Position numbers and translations under genes: made by a program
Source: Angiostrongylus vasorum
Lineage: Eukaryota > Nematoda > Chromadorea > Rhabditida > Metastrongylidae
Assembly (NCBI GenBank): GCA_018806985.1
Contig: JADANN010000143.1
Coordinates: 1 to 64,000, forward strand
Length of the DNA stretch: 64,000 nucleotides
Reading direction: 5' to 3'
In this document: positions 42,977 through 56,069 of the stretch, in pieces
Numbering within the stretch: the first letter of the stretch is position 1
Layout of the letters: each line of letters starts with the position of its first letter
The notes under the pieces: generated by a model
Database searches by the model: none
Seen by the model: the letters and a program-made list of their open reading frames with translations, nothing else
What the model was told of the DNA's origin: nothing

Positions 42977-43660
42977 AATCTCAGTTCTGCGCACCGAAGC
43001 AGGATTTGTGGAAATACACTAGATTGGATGCGGCCAATAATTTAGAATCTATGAGGCATGACATTGCTTGGCCACCAATCACTGCTTCATCAAAAACTTC
43101 ATGCTCTAAATCCGATGTATTTCCATCAGGCTCATCAACAGAAAGCGCCAATCCCCCGCGTTATTTTCCACGTTCCCAATTTCTTCACCGTCATTTTTCA
43201 ACAGTAGGTTGAAGGCGAAAATGAGGTCCTCGTTAGCAGACATAATTTAAATCCATAGTAGTAAATTCTTGACGAGTAAGACTAATAAAACCAATAAGAA
43301 AAAGGATTTTATTATAAAGAAAAATCAAAATGGAGGTGTGTGAGAGAAAACGAAAAGAAGAAACCGACGAAAGAACAATAGAATGCCCGCAACCTCACAA
43401 ATTGCACCTTCTGTATTCACATGTTCCAAAATGTCCCTCAAGAATAGTAGAGCATTGATTCTGACATCTCTGGTAAGACTTGTAGGAAATTCCAGTCGAA
43501 TCGTTGCTACTGCTGATTTTCGAGTCAGTTGACTGGTTTCCAGTTCCAATTGAAACGAGCCCGAACTCAGTTGCGCCTTTCAACAAGCATGTCTTAGTTA
43601 CCACTTCGAAGTTTATCAATGGAAGTAACAGCCGTCGCAATGTGGAGATCTTCACCAACA
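42977..43660 (-). other. Mirror of possible coding remnants at 21616-22300
   Basis: Differs from the left by RINALLFL for RINVLLFL (a T-to-C change in left orientation) and by a five-base T-run that keeps EHEVFDEAVIGGQAMSCL open. Still no recognised family. Confidence 0.25.
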
Positions 43661-44291
43661 AGATTCATGTTTTCACATCCTAACATGATAAAGAGCGAAT
43701 TTTTTGAAAAGACGAAATTTAAATGAAGTGGAATGAGAAATGCAGTTTAGAAAAGTTATTGCTCTTAGCTAGAGGGTTCAAGCACAATCACTTCTGCCTT
43801 CAATTGGTCAACTTCTCAAGTCCTCTAGTTACCGGAAATTACAGGGAATTGTTAGAATACAGAAATCGCCTCTTAGATAGGGCGTGGAAAGTTCAATATT
43901 TACGCAGTATTTCATAGTTTTTTGATTTCCTGTTGTTGTGTTGGACTGTAGGATCTTTTCATGAGATGACAGCAATAAAAAACTTTAGATGATATAGTTA
44001 AATGTAGCCTGTGATATCTTACCTCTAGATGGATAAAACAAATCGTTTTCTATAAATTCGTGAAGTTGTGGACCCCGGAAATCTCTAGCCCTCGGAGATT
44101 TGTTGTCGACGTGCGGACAATTTTAAATTCTGAGCAGCCTTCACGAAATCAACGATGATCCCACATGTGCTTCCGACGTCTGTTTCCATGTATTTAGTTT
44201 GAGACAGTATCGATCAAAAATTCAGAAGAGGTGAAAAGCAACTCCTATTTTTTCTGCAAAAGACATGTCCTACTCGTTACTGCCTCAACCA

Positions 44292-46087
44292 CTGACGTAT
44301 CTACTACGTCTGCTGCTATTCATCTGTTATACCCCAAGCGAGCAACCGTAAACCATCCATATCAACTTGTCGCGTACAAGAGTAACGCACTAGATTCTGT
44401 TCATCCTAAGGACTCTTTCATCTCTTTCCATCTAGGGTTTTCACAACGAATCTAACCGTCAGGTCGGTGGTCTCCCCTGCTAGGCGTTTGACATCTCGTG
44501 TAGTCCGGTAGCTAACTCCTCTTGCCCATCTGTTGTCGTTCACATGCATTTATCCTTTAACCTTTTTATCCCTGGTGTGTATGAAGAAAACTCAGATTTC
44601 TGATCATTGACGTAAGTCGGAACTTGCTATTCCCTCTATAACCTGCGTGATTCAGGATACTCCCACCACCATCTTTTCAACTGCGCATCCGATAATGCTG
44701 AGTGGTCTTCTATCCTGTCTACGTAGTGACCAGCCTTCTGGCGCGTACGCTATGGCAGCGAGATTTGTGAAGTCGAAGAAGTGGCACGGAGTCGGGTGTT
44801 GCTTTTTATCCTTATCCTGGGTGGATGCCCTTGAAAGCTCTCCAATCCACTCGTCTTCTTCTGCTCAACTCTGAGGCTAAGTGCTTTATATTGTTGACTT
44901 TCCGATCTGAAGAGACATTGGTGGGACATTTAGGGGTATTCATTCCGCTGAGGGTGAACTGAGCATACGAAGCCAATTCGTTCTTCATGAATATCGGTTT
45001 CATGAGTTTTAGTCGAAGACAATCTTCCCACATGCGTTATCGAAGTTGGAATAATTCCTTCCGCCTGGACAACGCCTGATGTAATAAAAACGATGTTATA
45101 AAAGAAGCGAAGATGGTGTAATTGCCGTTCACCAGTTTTCACTCTTGTTTTTTTCTATTGCAAGGTTTGTATGACGTTCTCTTGGCAGTACATAGTTTTG
45201 GTGAGATAGTATCGCTCTACCAACACATGGTTATGTTTTTTGTTCGCAAATTTTTATATAGCTCATGGAGAAAATAAATGTATTGAGTGCGGATACATTA
45301 TTATTCCAGGATCCAGGACCTTCCTGACTGCATTTCTCTCAACTGAGTCAGAAGCTCTGCTTTAAATCGGTCAGAGTGAGACAGAGCCGTCTCCTGTACT
45401 CTCACGATACTTCAGTGAGACTCGTTGTCGTGTGGATGTAGTGTATCGTACCGAATCCCTTTCAAGATCTTGTTTATTCGCATAGCTCTCCTTAGTTCAG
45501 TTTTCTGTTAATTCTATTTAGGATGATTAGAGCAAAGAGTTTGTAGATGAAAGACAACAAAGAGATTGGACGATAGATGTCGATATCGTCGAGGTCACCC
45601 GTCTTGAACAATGACACAGTACTGCTAGTCTTCCATTGAATAGGAACCTTACATTCTGACAATTAATATGTTAAGGCTGGGCTAACTTTGTTTATGAGGA
45701 CTGGTGAGAGGTTCTTCGGGTGTTCAAGTCGTATCCTCTCAAGACCAGGTGTTGTTCGATTCTTCACCGACAGAATACCACATGCGATTTCGGAAGGAAG
45801 AAGCAAAAGAGGCCAAAAATCCATTCCCTTTATTTATTATAAGGGCAGGAAGACGTGGCGATTGAACAGATCCGAGTAGTAGCCACAGATTTTCTCTGCA
45901 TTGCTTTTCTGGAAGCCGTAACTGTTTCACTCACGTTTCAGAGAGCGATCATTACAATTTGATAAATGACGAAGTTTCAGTGGGCGTTGCGTATGCTCGG
46001 TGCAACCACTGCGGCTTCAATATTCTTCCCTCTTTATAGCATTCTTTCATAGTCTTCTTGCAGAACTTCGTGTTTTATCCCCCGCAT
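44292..46087 (-). mobile_element. Degenerate RTE, mirror of 19190-20985
   Basis: Reverse complement of the left copy, with the same stops and indels. Confidence 0.65.
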
Positions 46088-46739
46088 CAATCAGACTCCC
46101 ACTAATCAATCGAGGAACACCAGCGGGCGTCACCTAAGTTCATTTTCACTGCTCACAGCAGGCTTTTTCAATGGGCGTGGTTGGCTGCAGAACATAATGC
46201 TAATGCCTTTGCTTGATCTCCATTCTTTACCACTTTTTTTTCGAGAAGGTAGCCACGAGTGCCAATTCTTTTATATGCAATAGTTTTCGTCGAATTCAAT
46301 ACTGTTAATACCATTGCAAACCTAGTTTCAGTTTAATATCGAGTAGTTGAATTATGATATGAAACGTGCTGATGACAAATTTTGCAATTCAGAACACGAG
46401 ATGTGAAAACAGCATTTTGGGCTAATGCTATTCTGTGAATTCAAACTCTGTCGTTTATAGCGCGACGCACGGCCACATTCCGCAATATCGACGCTACAAA
46501 AAGTTGAACGAGTTGAACTACGAATCCTCCTTTCATCCACCATAATCCTGGATATTTCGCCTGAGAAAACCACTTTTTCAAGAAGTTCGACAACTTTCTT
46601 ACCAGAAATGCATCAGGCACCAGATCGAGGCCCAACCGAGTCTTAGAGACTTCATCGGCCGCAAAAGTCTAGAATTCAGTGCAACGAATGCATGTGTTTA
46701 TAATGTTAAGCTTACACGAGGTTAATAAAGATGTTTATT

Positions 46740-46776
46740 CAGCTAACGTTTCCATGGTTTCGTCTTCATCAGAGCC
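46740..46776 (-). repeat. Hairpin motif, mirror of copy h
   Basis: Identical to 18501-18537. Confidence 0.55.
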
Positions 46777-47536
46777 GACGATCTTTGTCGATGGTCCACA
46801 GCTGTTCCTCTTCCCGATGTGGCGTCTTCGTCTCGTATCGAACCTGATCTTCCTTAGTTGAGCATCTCGAATGAGCCATGCTCAGCCGGCGATGCTCTTT
46901 CATATAGGGCGGTTGTTATTGATATTGCTATTTGTTGACAATAACTTGTTTTTCAATGGTTAATCCACGCTGTCTGCAGCAGTCGGTATTGTGTCAGCTA
47001 GCACATAGCGAATAACAAAACAGTAATTTTGAAACCGACAGTCATTTAACTTCGATAGTAAGATAGTCAACATGTGTTTATAATGTTGCGCAATGAATGC
47101 AACTAAGGTTGCATTGTATTAGCAAAAAATGCTCAGATTCTATTAATGTTTACACTACTAAATTTTGTCAAGGGCTGAGATATTCCACTTAAAAAATACA
47201 GACGGGGAAACGCTGTTAAATTTCGAACGGCGTAATAGTTCGCAGAAGTAAGCGTGGAAAAGGTTTACTCATAACTGGGCTTCCGATTTAGAAGTGTCGA
47301 GCTCTTTATCTTCGGAGACACCTTTGCGGGAATGGATTTCCGCTTGGCAGTGTATTTTGATACTCAGCTGTAGCATTCCCGCCGGTATGAGGCGAAAACA
47401 ATTTGTGGAATGGCCACACAATTCAGCGATAGCAAAGATGTTTCAAATTTTACGAGAGCTTTTGATTTTTCAGCAATTCATGGTTTTCATAATGACCAAA
47501 CAGGAGATTGCTGTTGCAGTATTTATTCATTCAGAA

Positions 47537-47573
47537 CAGCTGAAGTTTCGGCGGTGTCACCTTCTTCAGAACC
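47537..47573 (-). repeat. Hairpin motif, mirror of copy g
   Basis: Identical to 17704-17740, with the perfect CTGAAG/CTTCAG outer stem. Confidence 0.65.
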
Positions 47574-47912
47574 AGCAATGATCAAACTGGTATGTAGTCT
47601 ACTCTGCCGACCCTTAAATAACGTCAACAGACAGAGCATAATACATAAGTTTTTAGTCCCATATTAAGCCAGGTTCTCATTCTTTACCTATATAATACCC
47701 TGTGCAGCCAATCTCCATAAAATAACTGGAAGGCTTACAAAGAACAAGGAAGTGGCTTGGAAAATCTAAAGCTGAACTATCGAAACAAAAAAAAGGTGGC
47801 TCTTTGCAAGATGCTGTTTACTGCACCAGTTCAAAGCTGCGCATTGATTTTCATCTATCGATGTTGTGAAAGTGTTTGATTGTGTAGATTGCGTGTTAGT
47901 TTCACTTTCACA

Positions 47913-47948
47913 GGCTTTGAAGAAGGCAAAACAGCTGAAAAAGTCAGC
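47913..47948 (+). repeat. Hairpin motif, mirror of copy f
   Basis: Identical to 17329-17364. Confidence 0.6.
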
Positions 47949-48547
47949 TACTGTGAATATATAGTGTAATGAAAACCTCTCGTCTACTCATCAAGAAATC
48001 AGCAAAATATTGATTAACGCCGAAATTAAAAGAAAGTTGCTCCTGGAATTTGCTACAAGGGCTGCGCGAGGCTGCCCACATTTTCTAGATATCTGGTACG
48101 TTGGCGGGCATACATCCCAAGTGTGATGTAGAACTCTTACTTAGTTAAATTGTACGTGCCAAGGTAGGATGAAGCTTCTGGTGTCCAGTGCAGTTCGATT
48201 TGAGCTTGTCCCCCCCTTCACGATAAGATGTTGTACGAGAGAAAGATTCTTTTGTTCCCACATAGGGATACTGCACTTCATCAAACCTGTTCCATGTGAG
48301 CACGATTTATGGTCTGTAGACTTGCGATGAAACACGAAAACGTAGGCTAGAAGCATGCTTTTTATAGATGAACAACGACATGGGTTGACTAATTATTACT
48401 TTATGTGCAGGACTAGGTGATGTTTTGCAGTGTTCCATTAAAATATCGTCTCATAACTACACTAACAAAAGCGCAAAAAGAACGGATGTAAAAGTTTCAC
48501 GATCTGTAGTTATGCCACAATGATGCTGAGACGATGTCAACCTTCTA

Positions 48548-48898
48548 TTGGCTGCCTACTTTAATTTTTTACGGCAAGGTACAGCGAGTCTTTGGAAAGG
48601 GTAAACGTGGTTCGATCTGCCCCGGGGTCTAAGTTTTTCGAATATCTCAGCATCGTTTTTGAAGCTGAGACAGTTGCAAAACTCCGGACCTCAGGTCTAC
48701 CTAGGCAGGAAACTAGCTGATAGATAGGTGAAGCGAAAGACCCGCATTGTGTGGAGGTGAATGCGTTTGCCCTCGGAAAGGATAATAGTCTGTTCGAACC
48801 CCACAGCAAATATCTGAGCTTCGGTGCTTTGCAGCCGTCTCAGCATCATTGTGGTAGTATTCCACATAATGGGCTGCCGTGAGAAATTTTAGCAGAAA
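48548..48898. mobile_element. Foldback MITE, mirror of 16377-16727
   Basis: Same element; one G fewer in the G-run near 48625. Confidence 0.65.
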
Positions 48899-49167
48899 GC
48901 AAATAAGAAAGTTAATATTGGAAATTATGTTGTTGATACATTCTGAAGATAGTACTCAACAACTGTTCTATCCTTCTGGAGTGAAAAAAAAGTCGAACCA
49001 GTCTTCTCTGCTTGGATAGTAGCACAGGCGTGATACATTGCTAGGCCACCATTAGTTAACTTATAGGCCAGACACGCATCCAGTCACCTCTGATGATGTT
49101 TGATGAAGATGAACGTATGGCGCATTCTTCGGCAATTAATCAAAGTCAGGCGCTGGCGCTTTACCCT

Positions 49168-49798
49168 TTCTTATCTTTCATCATTCTAGTACGAATTCGA
49201 TTTGTGACATTTGCGAGGATAGGTCGAGGCATTAATGAGAGATGAAGCCAAGAAAGTGTTAGGGGAACGCGCAGTGGAATTTTTAGTTTCAAAAAATTCT
49301 TTATGGGGGAATTCGACATCGAAGATGATAGCGTACGCGGACGTCCTTCTTCTATTCACAGTGATGCAATCTGGGGGTTTGCTCAAAGGAAATACAAGCA
49401 CAGTGGCTGGAGAATTTACAGAAGAACTGGGTGTAAGCATCTCAACTGCTTGAGAGCATTTAAAGAAAACTGGAAAGTCGAAGATGGTCGAAAAAATTGC
49501 CGTGTCGAGGTATTTGCACAAATCGACTTCGGTCGGCAGAGCTCGGATCAGCTCTGCGACAAGACAACGTACGGCCGGATGCTCCGAAGGCTGAACGAGC
49601 TGGGCTACGAAACTTTGCCTCGTCTACCACGCTCGCCCGACCTCTCGCCTTCTGACAAACACTCCACAAATTGTGACAAGTTTCTGTACGAGGATGCTCC
49701 AGAAAGCAACCTGAGACCGTAGAAGCCTTCGACAATTTTATCGCCTCCGGAAGTCCAGCCCTTTATGAAACTGGCATAAATAAACTTGTTTATCGTTT
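49168..49798 (+). mobile_element. Deleted mariner, mirror of 15480-16110
   Basis: Frames on the plus strand give MRDEAKKVLGERAVEFLVSK, GEFDIEDDSVRGRPSSIHSD, TAGEFTEELGVS-like text, then TTYGRMLRRLNELGYETLP and SPDLSPSD to about 49720. One A-run near 49285 is a base longer than on the left. Confidence 0.72.
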
Positions 49799-49979
49799 AT
49801 AATAATGTGTCGAATCTAATGTTTTCATTCCGATTAATAATATTTATTCCGCGCTGAGATATACAATGTAAAAAAATACAGGTTGGTATCCGACATTAAT
49901 TTTCGAAAGATTTAACATGTTATCCGTCAAATCGCACACGTGAAACAATTCACAACTCAGATGAAAAGCGAGTGGTAAA

Positions 49980-50375
49980 ATGCCAATAAATCGAGCATTG
50001 GTAGAGTCATCAACCAAGTGCGATTCTAATCAGCGGTTTCTTCCTCAGTGGAAGGCACGTAAAAGCTGCTCTGAAGAAGGCGGTACTGCCAATACTGTGT
50101 GCCTGCACTGCGTTTTTCTATGGAAGAAATGCATGATTTATAACAACCTCGCGATTGCTGAACAAGAAAACGACGCATTAAGAGAGCATACTCAACAAGG
50201 CGAAGAAGAGTGGGAAGACGGTGGATGGAAAACAGAACTATCACGATGGAAAAAGCATACAACCACATGCCAATGGAAATTTTACCACGACGGTTGGTCT
50301 AGGTTCATGGCTGCACCAAGTGTGTTTACCGTTGTCCGTTGTTTGCAGAATTATAGTGCGCTTAACACTTATTAA
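49980..50375 (+). other. Unrecognised ORF, mirror of 14976-15299
   Basis: 131 codons from ATG at 49980. The first 90 or so codons equal the left version; a run-length difference near 50255 changes the end. No motif recognised and not conserved in the paralogous segment. Confidence 0.2.
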
Positions 50376-51127
50376 GAAAGCGTTTCATATAAAGAAAATA
50401 TAGACTCTATGCCAAACCTCTACGGGACTGCCAACGTGTGGTCGAATCGCCGATATCACGAAACGGTGTCCTTTAGTGTTTATAGATCCAGGAGACCATT
50501 AACCGCCTCACAACCGTACGAAAGCTAAGTCGGTAAATATCAGTACTTATTTTAACACGATCTGTACAGTACAACTTATGATTAGTAAAGGCAACGCATT
50601 CGTCGATGATGCCGTCAGCGAGCGCTTACTTTCACCTGAATCACAGGCTATAAGCGGTGATTCGCGAATGAATAGTCAAATGTTCCCAAAATCAAAAATG
50701 TAGACGTGATGGCAGTGTGGTTTGGTTCCTCTATCTGCATTTGAAATCTAAAGCGAAAGAAGCTTACCACTTTTCAGCAGTTATTGTCCTCGTGAAGAAA
50801 ATATTGGCGAACACATTGAAGGGTGCCCTGGTGGAAACACCTTGCTATTGTTAACACATCATGAGCAACGAACCTCACTCGTTTTAGAAAGAGAACGCGG
50901 GTGACTATTGCGCTTGATATGACACTTTATCTCATACTGATTTTCTGGTCTGAGATTCACCAGTCACTGTGTGAGAACAACGCACGGTTGGCATTTCTCC
51001 ATCTGATGGTTTAGGGGTGAACTTTCATAATGGGTAAATTTTTGCATGGTTTTTTGAATTGGATTTCCATTGGATTTAGGAAATGTCAACCGAACTATAA
51101 ACTATAATATATGGTAAAGCGTGTAAA

Positions 51128-51163
51128 GGTTTTGAGGTAGGCGAAACCACCGAAACGCCAGTC
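51128..51163 (+). repeat. Hairpin motif, mirror of copy e
   Basis: Identical to 14115-14150. Confidence 0.6.
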
Positions 51164-51533
51164 ATAATCGTTTTTGGAACAGTAGAGACACCAAGGAAGA
51201 TTTATGTCGGTGAAAAGACGTTTCTTCTATGCATAATAAAGGCACGTAAAACAAAATTGCAAATTCTGTGACAGCCACACTATGGTCGTCTAGACTTTGC
51301 TTTAATAAAAAAGAATCTACTGAAATTAATGCAAATATAGATTCAAGACCACCAGAAACAATCAGAGCGGCAACGACAAGGTATTGATAGAGATGTGAAC
51401 CATCAATAATCAGATGGATGCTACAATCGTCAATGGCAAAAGACATGGAGAGTTCGAAAAAAAAAGTGTGGTGTTTAATATCGCTGAGTTGAATACATGG
51501 TGGACAGAACAATCTACGAAAAAGTGACAAGTT

Positions 51534-52194
51534 AATCATCAGCCACGATCATCACTATACTGCTATGTTAATACAGCGAAACTCTCAATTGGGAATCTCC
51601 TACTTCCAACGTTGAGAGTGGGGCTTCTGGAACTGTGAATTACAACGAATGGTCGTTATGACAGAACCAGAGAGCAGCCCACACTGCTCATTAACTTCTA
51701 AACCATGTGTCCTAGTGTAACGCTTTTCAGACATTTTTCTCTGTCTAATCTCATTATTAAAATATCCAATGATAAGTTTAAAGAATGTATGGTCTTGTTT
51801 GCAGAAGTTCTCCAAGCCCATATTGACCGCTTTTACTTCGTTTTCTAAGTAGGCTGACGTCGGCGCGTAGACGATTAAGGCTATCAAAGCTGGGCCAGTA
51901 CTGATCTAAAACCCTTCAACCATAAATGTCTGATCCAGATTGTTAATTGTTGGAATGAATTGATTTTCATGGCCAAACTTGTGTTGTCGAGAACCCCCGA
52001 CGTCGCTGACTCTTCTATCGTGGCATACTCCGAGGAACAGTTCTTCTTTGGTGTCATAGACGATGCTGAATGGGCGGCGTCTCCTTGTCTGAGCCAGTCC
52101 GATGACTTCGTACCCTATCCTTCTCTGCACGATCGTGTCCTCTTCCTGATTTGTTAGTGCTGCAGTTTCGAAAGGCTCCATTAGAAGAGGTCTT
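51534..52194 (-). mobile_element. RTE endonuclease fragment, mirror of 13085-13745
   Basis: Same fragment. A run-length difference near 52000 shifts the frame after RRVSDVG compared with the left arm. Confidence 0.75.
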
Positions 52195-52504
52195 GCTCCG
52201 CGTGTTCATGTGCTGCATTTAGGAAAGGCTATGCAATGCAAGGGGAACAAATGACAGGAAAATAAAGTTTGATAAATTTCTTATTCTTTCTAAGTAAGCA
52301 ATAAATAATCAGTAAGCGGTTTTTATGCATGCGGTAAGTGTAAAGCAATATGAAAAAAAAGTTTGTCGATTATCCGCAATCCCATAATGAATCTACTCTA
52401 TCTCTATTCATACCTATTGTATCTCAAACCTCTACAGATGGCTCTGCTTGAGGGAAAGAAGGAGTTCCTATATAACTCCTTCACTTTCACTCATCTTAGA
52501 TGTG

Positions 52505-52905
52505 AGATAGCGAAGTACAATTACAACGTTGCTGAGATATTTGCAAAAACTCTGGACCATAGGTGTCTAAGGTGCGGAACGAACGCGCTATTGTCGTTTC
52601 CGGGGAGCAACGTGTTCACCACCACGCCATGCGGGTCCTTCAACTACTGCCTCAGCATAACCGATATGTGCTCCCCAGATCAATCCCATTGACAGTTGAT
52701 TGCTGATGGAGCTGGTCGATTGAACTAGCTGAGAGACAGGCGAAACGAAGGACCCGCATGGTGTGGTTGTGAACACGTTACTGCCCGGAAAGGACAATAG
52801 CGCGTTCGTTCTCCACCTTAGACACCTGTGGTCCAGAGTTTTGCAAATATCTAGGCAACGTTGTGGTTGTATTTCGTACCCTGCCGTGAAAATTGTAGTA
52901 GGCAG
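52505..52905. mobile_element. Foldback MITE, mirror of 12375-12775
   Basis: Same element with the same inverted arms; the two symmetric open frames recur here. Confidence 0.75.
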
Positions 52906-53498
52906 AAAAATAAAAGGCAAAACATAGCGAAGTACATCTCAACAGCTTTTTTGTTGCTTATGATCACCTCTTTACTGGGCTTTGGCTACAAATATGAACT
53001 CATATTGAGAAACGCTACACCTTAAGACACTGACAAGCGACAGCAAGGAAGTAAATGACTGATTGACTTAAGAATAGTGTTATATTGACAGCTCGCTGCA
53101 AACAAGAATACAATACAGCTTTCACTAAACACTTTAAAGATAGTGCAAGGACGGTGTCGCCTTAGTATACCAAGTGATAATGGCATGCAGAAAAAAAAAC
53201 AAGTGGTGTAAGAAAAAATGAGGTACGAATAAGAAATAGAGAGTATTCTTTATAAAGTAAAGAACGAATTTTATATCGCGGGGACCATCAAATTATATTT
53301 GAACAAAACGATAAAAGGACATCTTAAACAGAATAAAATAGTGGTTGTGAACATGTAGAGATAAGGAACTCCATCCAAGATAACAGCAGAGACCCTGTCA
53401 ATTTCACGAACAACGTGATACAGTTCCGCTGTCCACATAGAACTGCTATTACATTCGAAATCCTAGAGGAGAAGATCACCTATGGATTCTATTTTGAT

Positions 53499-53519
53499 CA
53501 GTCACTGATTCAGTGACTG
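53499..53519. repeat. Short palindrome, mirror of 11763-11783
   Basis: Perfect 10-1-10 palindrome retained. Confidence 0.6.
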
Positions 53520-53639
53520 AGTTCAGATCACTGCTTAATTGTTCGCGCAGAAAACGTTTCTGAGAAAAAATCCATCGCAGAGATTAGAAATAGGTCCTCT
53601 AGGTCAACTGTACTCGAGCACGAATTGTCGCCACACGAG

Positions 53640-56055
53640 TAAAGACTAGAATTTTGCAACAGAAAAGCTTTATACTGCTAGTCAGGCCAAAAAATAGTAT
53701 TATACTGTAAACTCCTATTATTGTGATAACCCCTCTCAGCCTCATGTATCATCTTGTCTATTCTGCAGTCCATAGGAGGATTCTAACCATTTTTGCACAC
53801 CGGTATTCGTCAAGACAGCTTCTCGGTGTATTTTGAAAATTGCAATGTTCTGCTTCAATTACGACACATTGTCCTAACCTTGCTTCATCAAGCTTTTCAA
53901 GAATCGTGGTCTTAAACAGTAAAACACATATGCACAAACATAGTTCTCGTCAATATTTGGAATAGAGTAAAAGCAAATGGGTTTTCAGCAACTTTGAGGA
54001 AGAGGCATGTAGTTCTAGAAAACTTACAAATGTGGACCACAAAAGCGTCAAGCGTCAATCTCAATGCTCGTTGTCGTGCTCAGATTTAGTTTACCAGACT
54101 TCGTTATTAGCTTCTATAATCAATATCATCAATAAATAAACGCCAAGACTAATATGAAAGTAGACAACAAGCAACCCTGGATCCTAAGAAGCCTTCTACG
54201 GTGGAACCTGGTGTGTTTTTCTATTCATATAGCTTCTTCAAAAATGGCTTCATGTTTGCACGTCCCGAAGAGCATAATGCTTCTAGTGTTCATTTTAAGC
54301 ACGAGTATCCCTAGACTACGTTGTCGCGTCGCAGGCGCTATCGAGAACTTTACTCGTGCCCGTTAGATTCACTGGATCTCAGATTAGGTGGTTACGCTTA
54401 GTCTCCGCTCTATCTCTTTTTAATTCTTTACACGAGGAAGATGACCAAGGGAGGAATGTCCAGTATGTTTTAGAAATACGCCACCAGAATATTAGGTAAT
54501 ACACCTTGTCTGCGTTGCAGCTGCTACTGGTTTGGAAATCAACACTAAAAAATTATGGCACATCAACCCTTAAAGCAAACCTCTATTGTATGCACTGCTT
54601 CTGTGCCTATAGATTTTGGTGGTTCATCATTGTCTAGGACTCCGCCAGCAAGAAGTAACTGACTTATTGCATTGGGCAACTTCAATTGTAACCTCGTACG
54701 ATTCTTAGCGACGCAAATGAGCTCCATCTGAAAATGAATGACCTTTCGAAAAAGGTAAGAAAGCAAGAATGTAAGGAAATGTTTTCACCAAACTAATATA
54801 TACAAAGTGAGGTGGCACTTTCTCAGAAAAACGCTTCACTCCTGTAAACTGTATACTGAGGTCCTCTTCTAAACAGACGGCTTCAGGGACATTCCTCTTT
54901 AGAATATAAAAGCAGATGGAGGTGACAAACAAGCAAGACTAAAAAGGTGCTAAACGGAAAGGAAAAAAAATTCACGGACTATTTCCTTTCATTAAGGGAG
55001 GCCCCTATGCGAGCGACTTACCTGTATCACCTGCCACATGTAGCCGCGTTGATCCTCGAGTGACTTGAGCGGGCGCCAGTAAATCCTCCATTTCTCCATG
55101 TCGCGTGCAAGAGTAGCCCAGTGGGTTCTGCTCGCTCTAGGGACTCGTCCAGCATCATGTCTTTCCTTTAGGCTTTTCGTGTAGAACTCTGACCATCGAG
55201 TCGGTGGTCTTTCTGCAGTTCATTTAGCATCCCGAGGAATCTAGTCACTAACGGCTCTTGTCCATCCGTTGTCATTTATACGCATTACGTGTCCGGCCCA
55301 CCTTATCTTCGACTGCTTGGCGTACAGAACGGCATCTTTGATTTTTCGTCGTTGACGCAGGTCGGAGCTTCGGATCCCATCCTTTACTTGTGTGAAACGG
55401 GATACTCCTAGCATCGTCGTTTCGACTGCGCGTTCAATAACGCTGAGTGATCTTTCATCCTGATAACGCAGCGACCAGGTTTCCAACGCATACGTTAACG
55501 CAAGAAATACCGTTGAGTCGAAAAGGTGGGCACGGAGTCGGGTGTTCTTTGTTCCCAAAGCCGCTCCTCTCCTTCTGCTCAACTCTGGGCTAAGTCGTTC
55601 AACATGTTGATTTCCCGACCTAAATAAACATATCTGGGGGCATTCGGAGAAATTTGTTTCGAGTCCTGCGAATGCGAGCAAATAGCTGTGATAATGCTTC
55701 TTTCGATCCTGCGGTTACTTTTTTCTAAATCGAAATTAACCACGGAAACTATGAGAATTTTGTATTACTTGCTCTCAATACACAAACGCAAATAGTATGT
55801 ACTTTACCTGAAATCACCTTCTCGATACGCCTCAACAGTCCCTGGAGTCCTTCCACCGTATTCCCGGAAGAACACAATGTAATTTATAGACATTCCTGAG
55901 AAAATCCACGTACAAGCTTTAACTCTGGGATAACGAGAACCTATGAGTATACAGGAAATAAAGAACTATTTAATACCGTCAATGTCAGATAGACCAGGAG
56001 GATCCGTGTGATCTCGATCTCCATATGCCCTTCGTGGCAGTATCTGAAATTACAG
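53640..56055 (-). pseudogene. Gene-fragment block B, mirror
   Basis: Reverse complement of 9225-11640. The clean exon-like segment is at 54581-54727. A CCC run in the exon-like piece at left 10418 is CC here (54862). Confidence 0.45.
55007..55679 (-). mobile_element. Truncated RTE with target-site duplication, mirror
   Basis: Element 55015-55671 with ATGCGAGC at 55007-55014 and 55672-55679, the reverse complement of the left 8-bp duplication. Both copies are kept, unlike the situation at the inner RTE. Confidence 0.8.
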
Positions 56056-56069
56056 GAAATCGAAGTCAC

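Larger units (their letters stand above)
48949..50944. repeat. Mirror of segmental duplication copy 1
   Basis: Reverse complement of 14335-16330, including the SINE remnant at 48950-49145 (plus strand here). Confidence 0.7.
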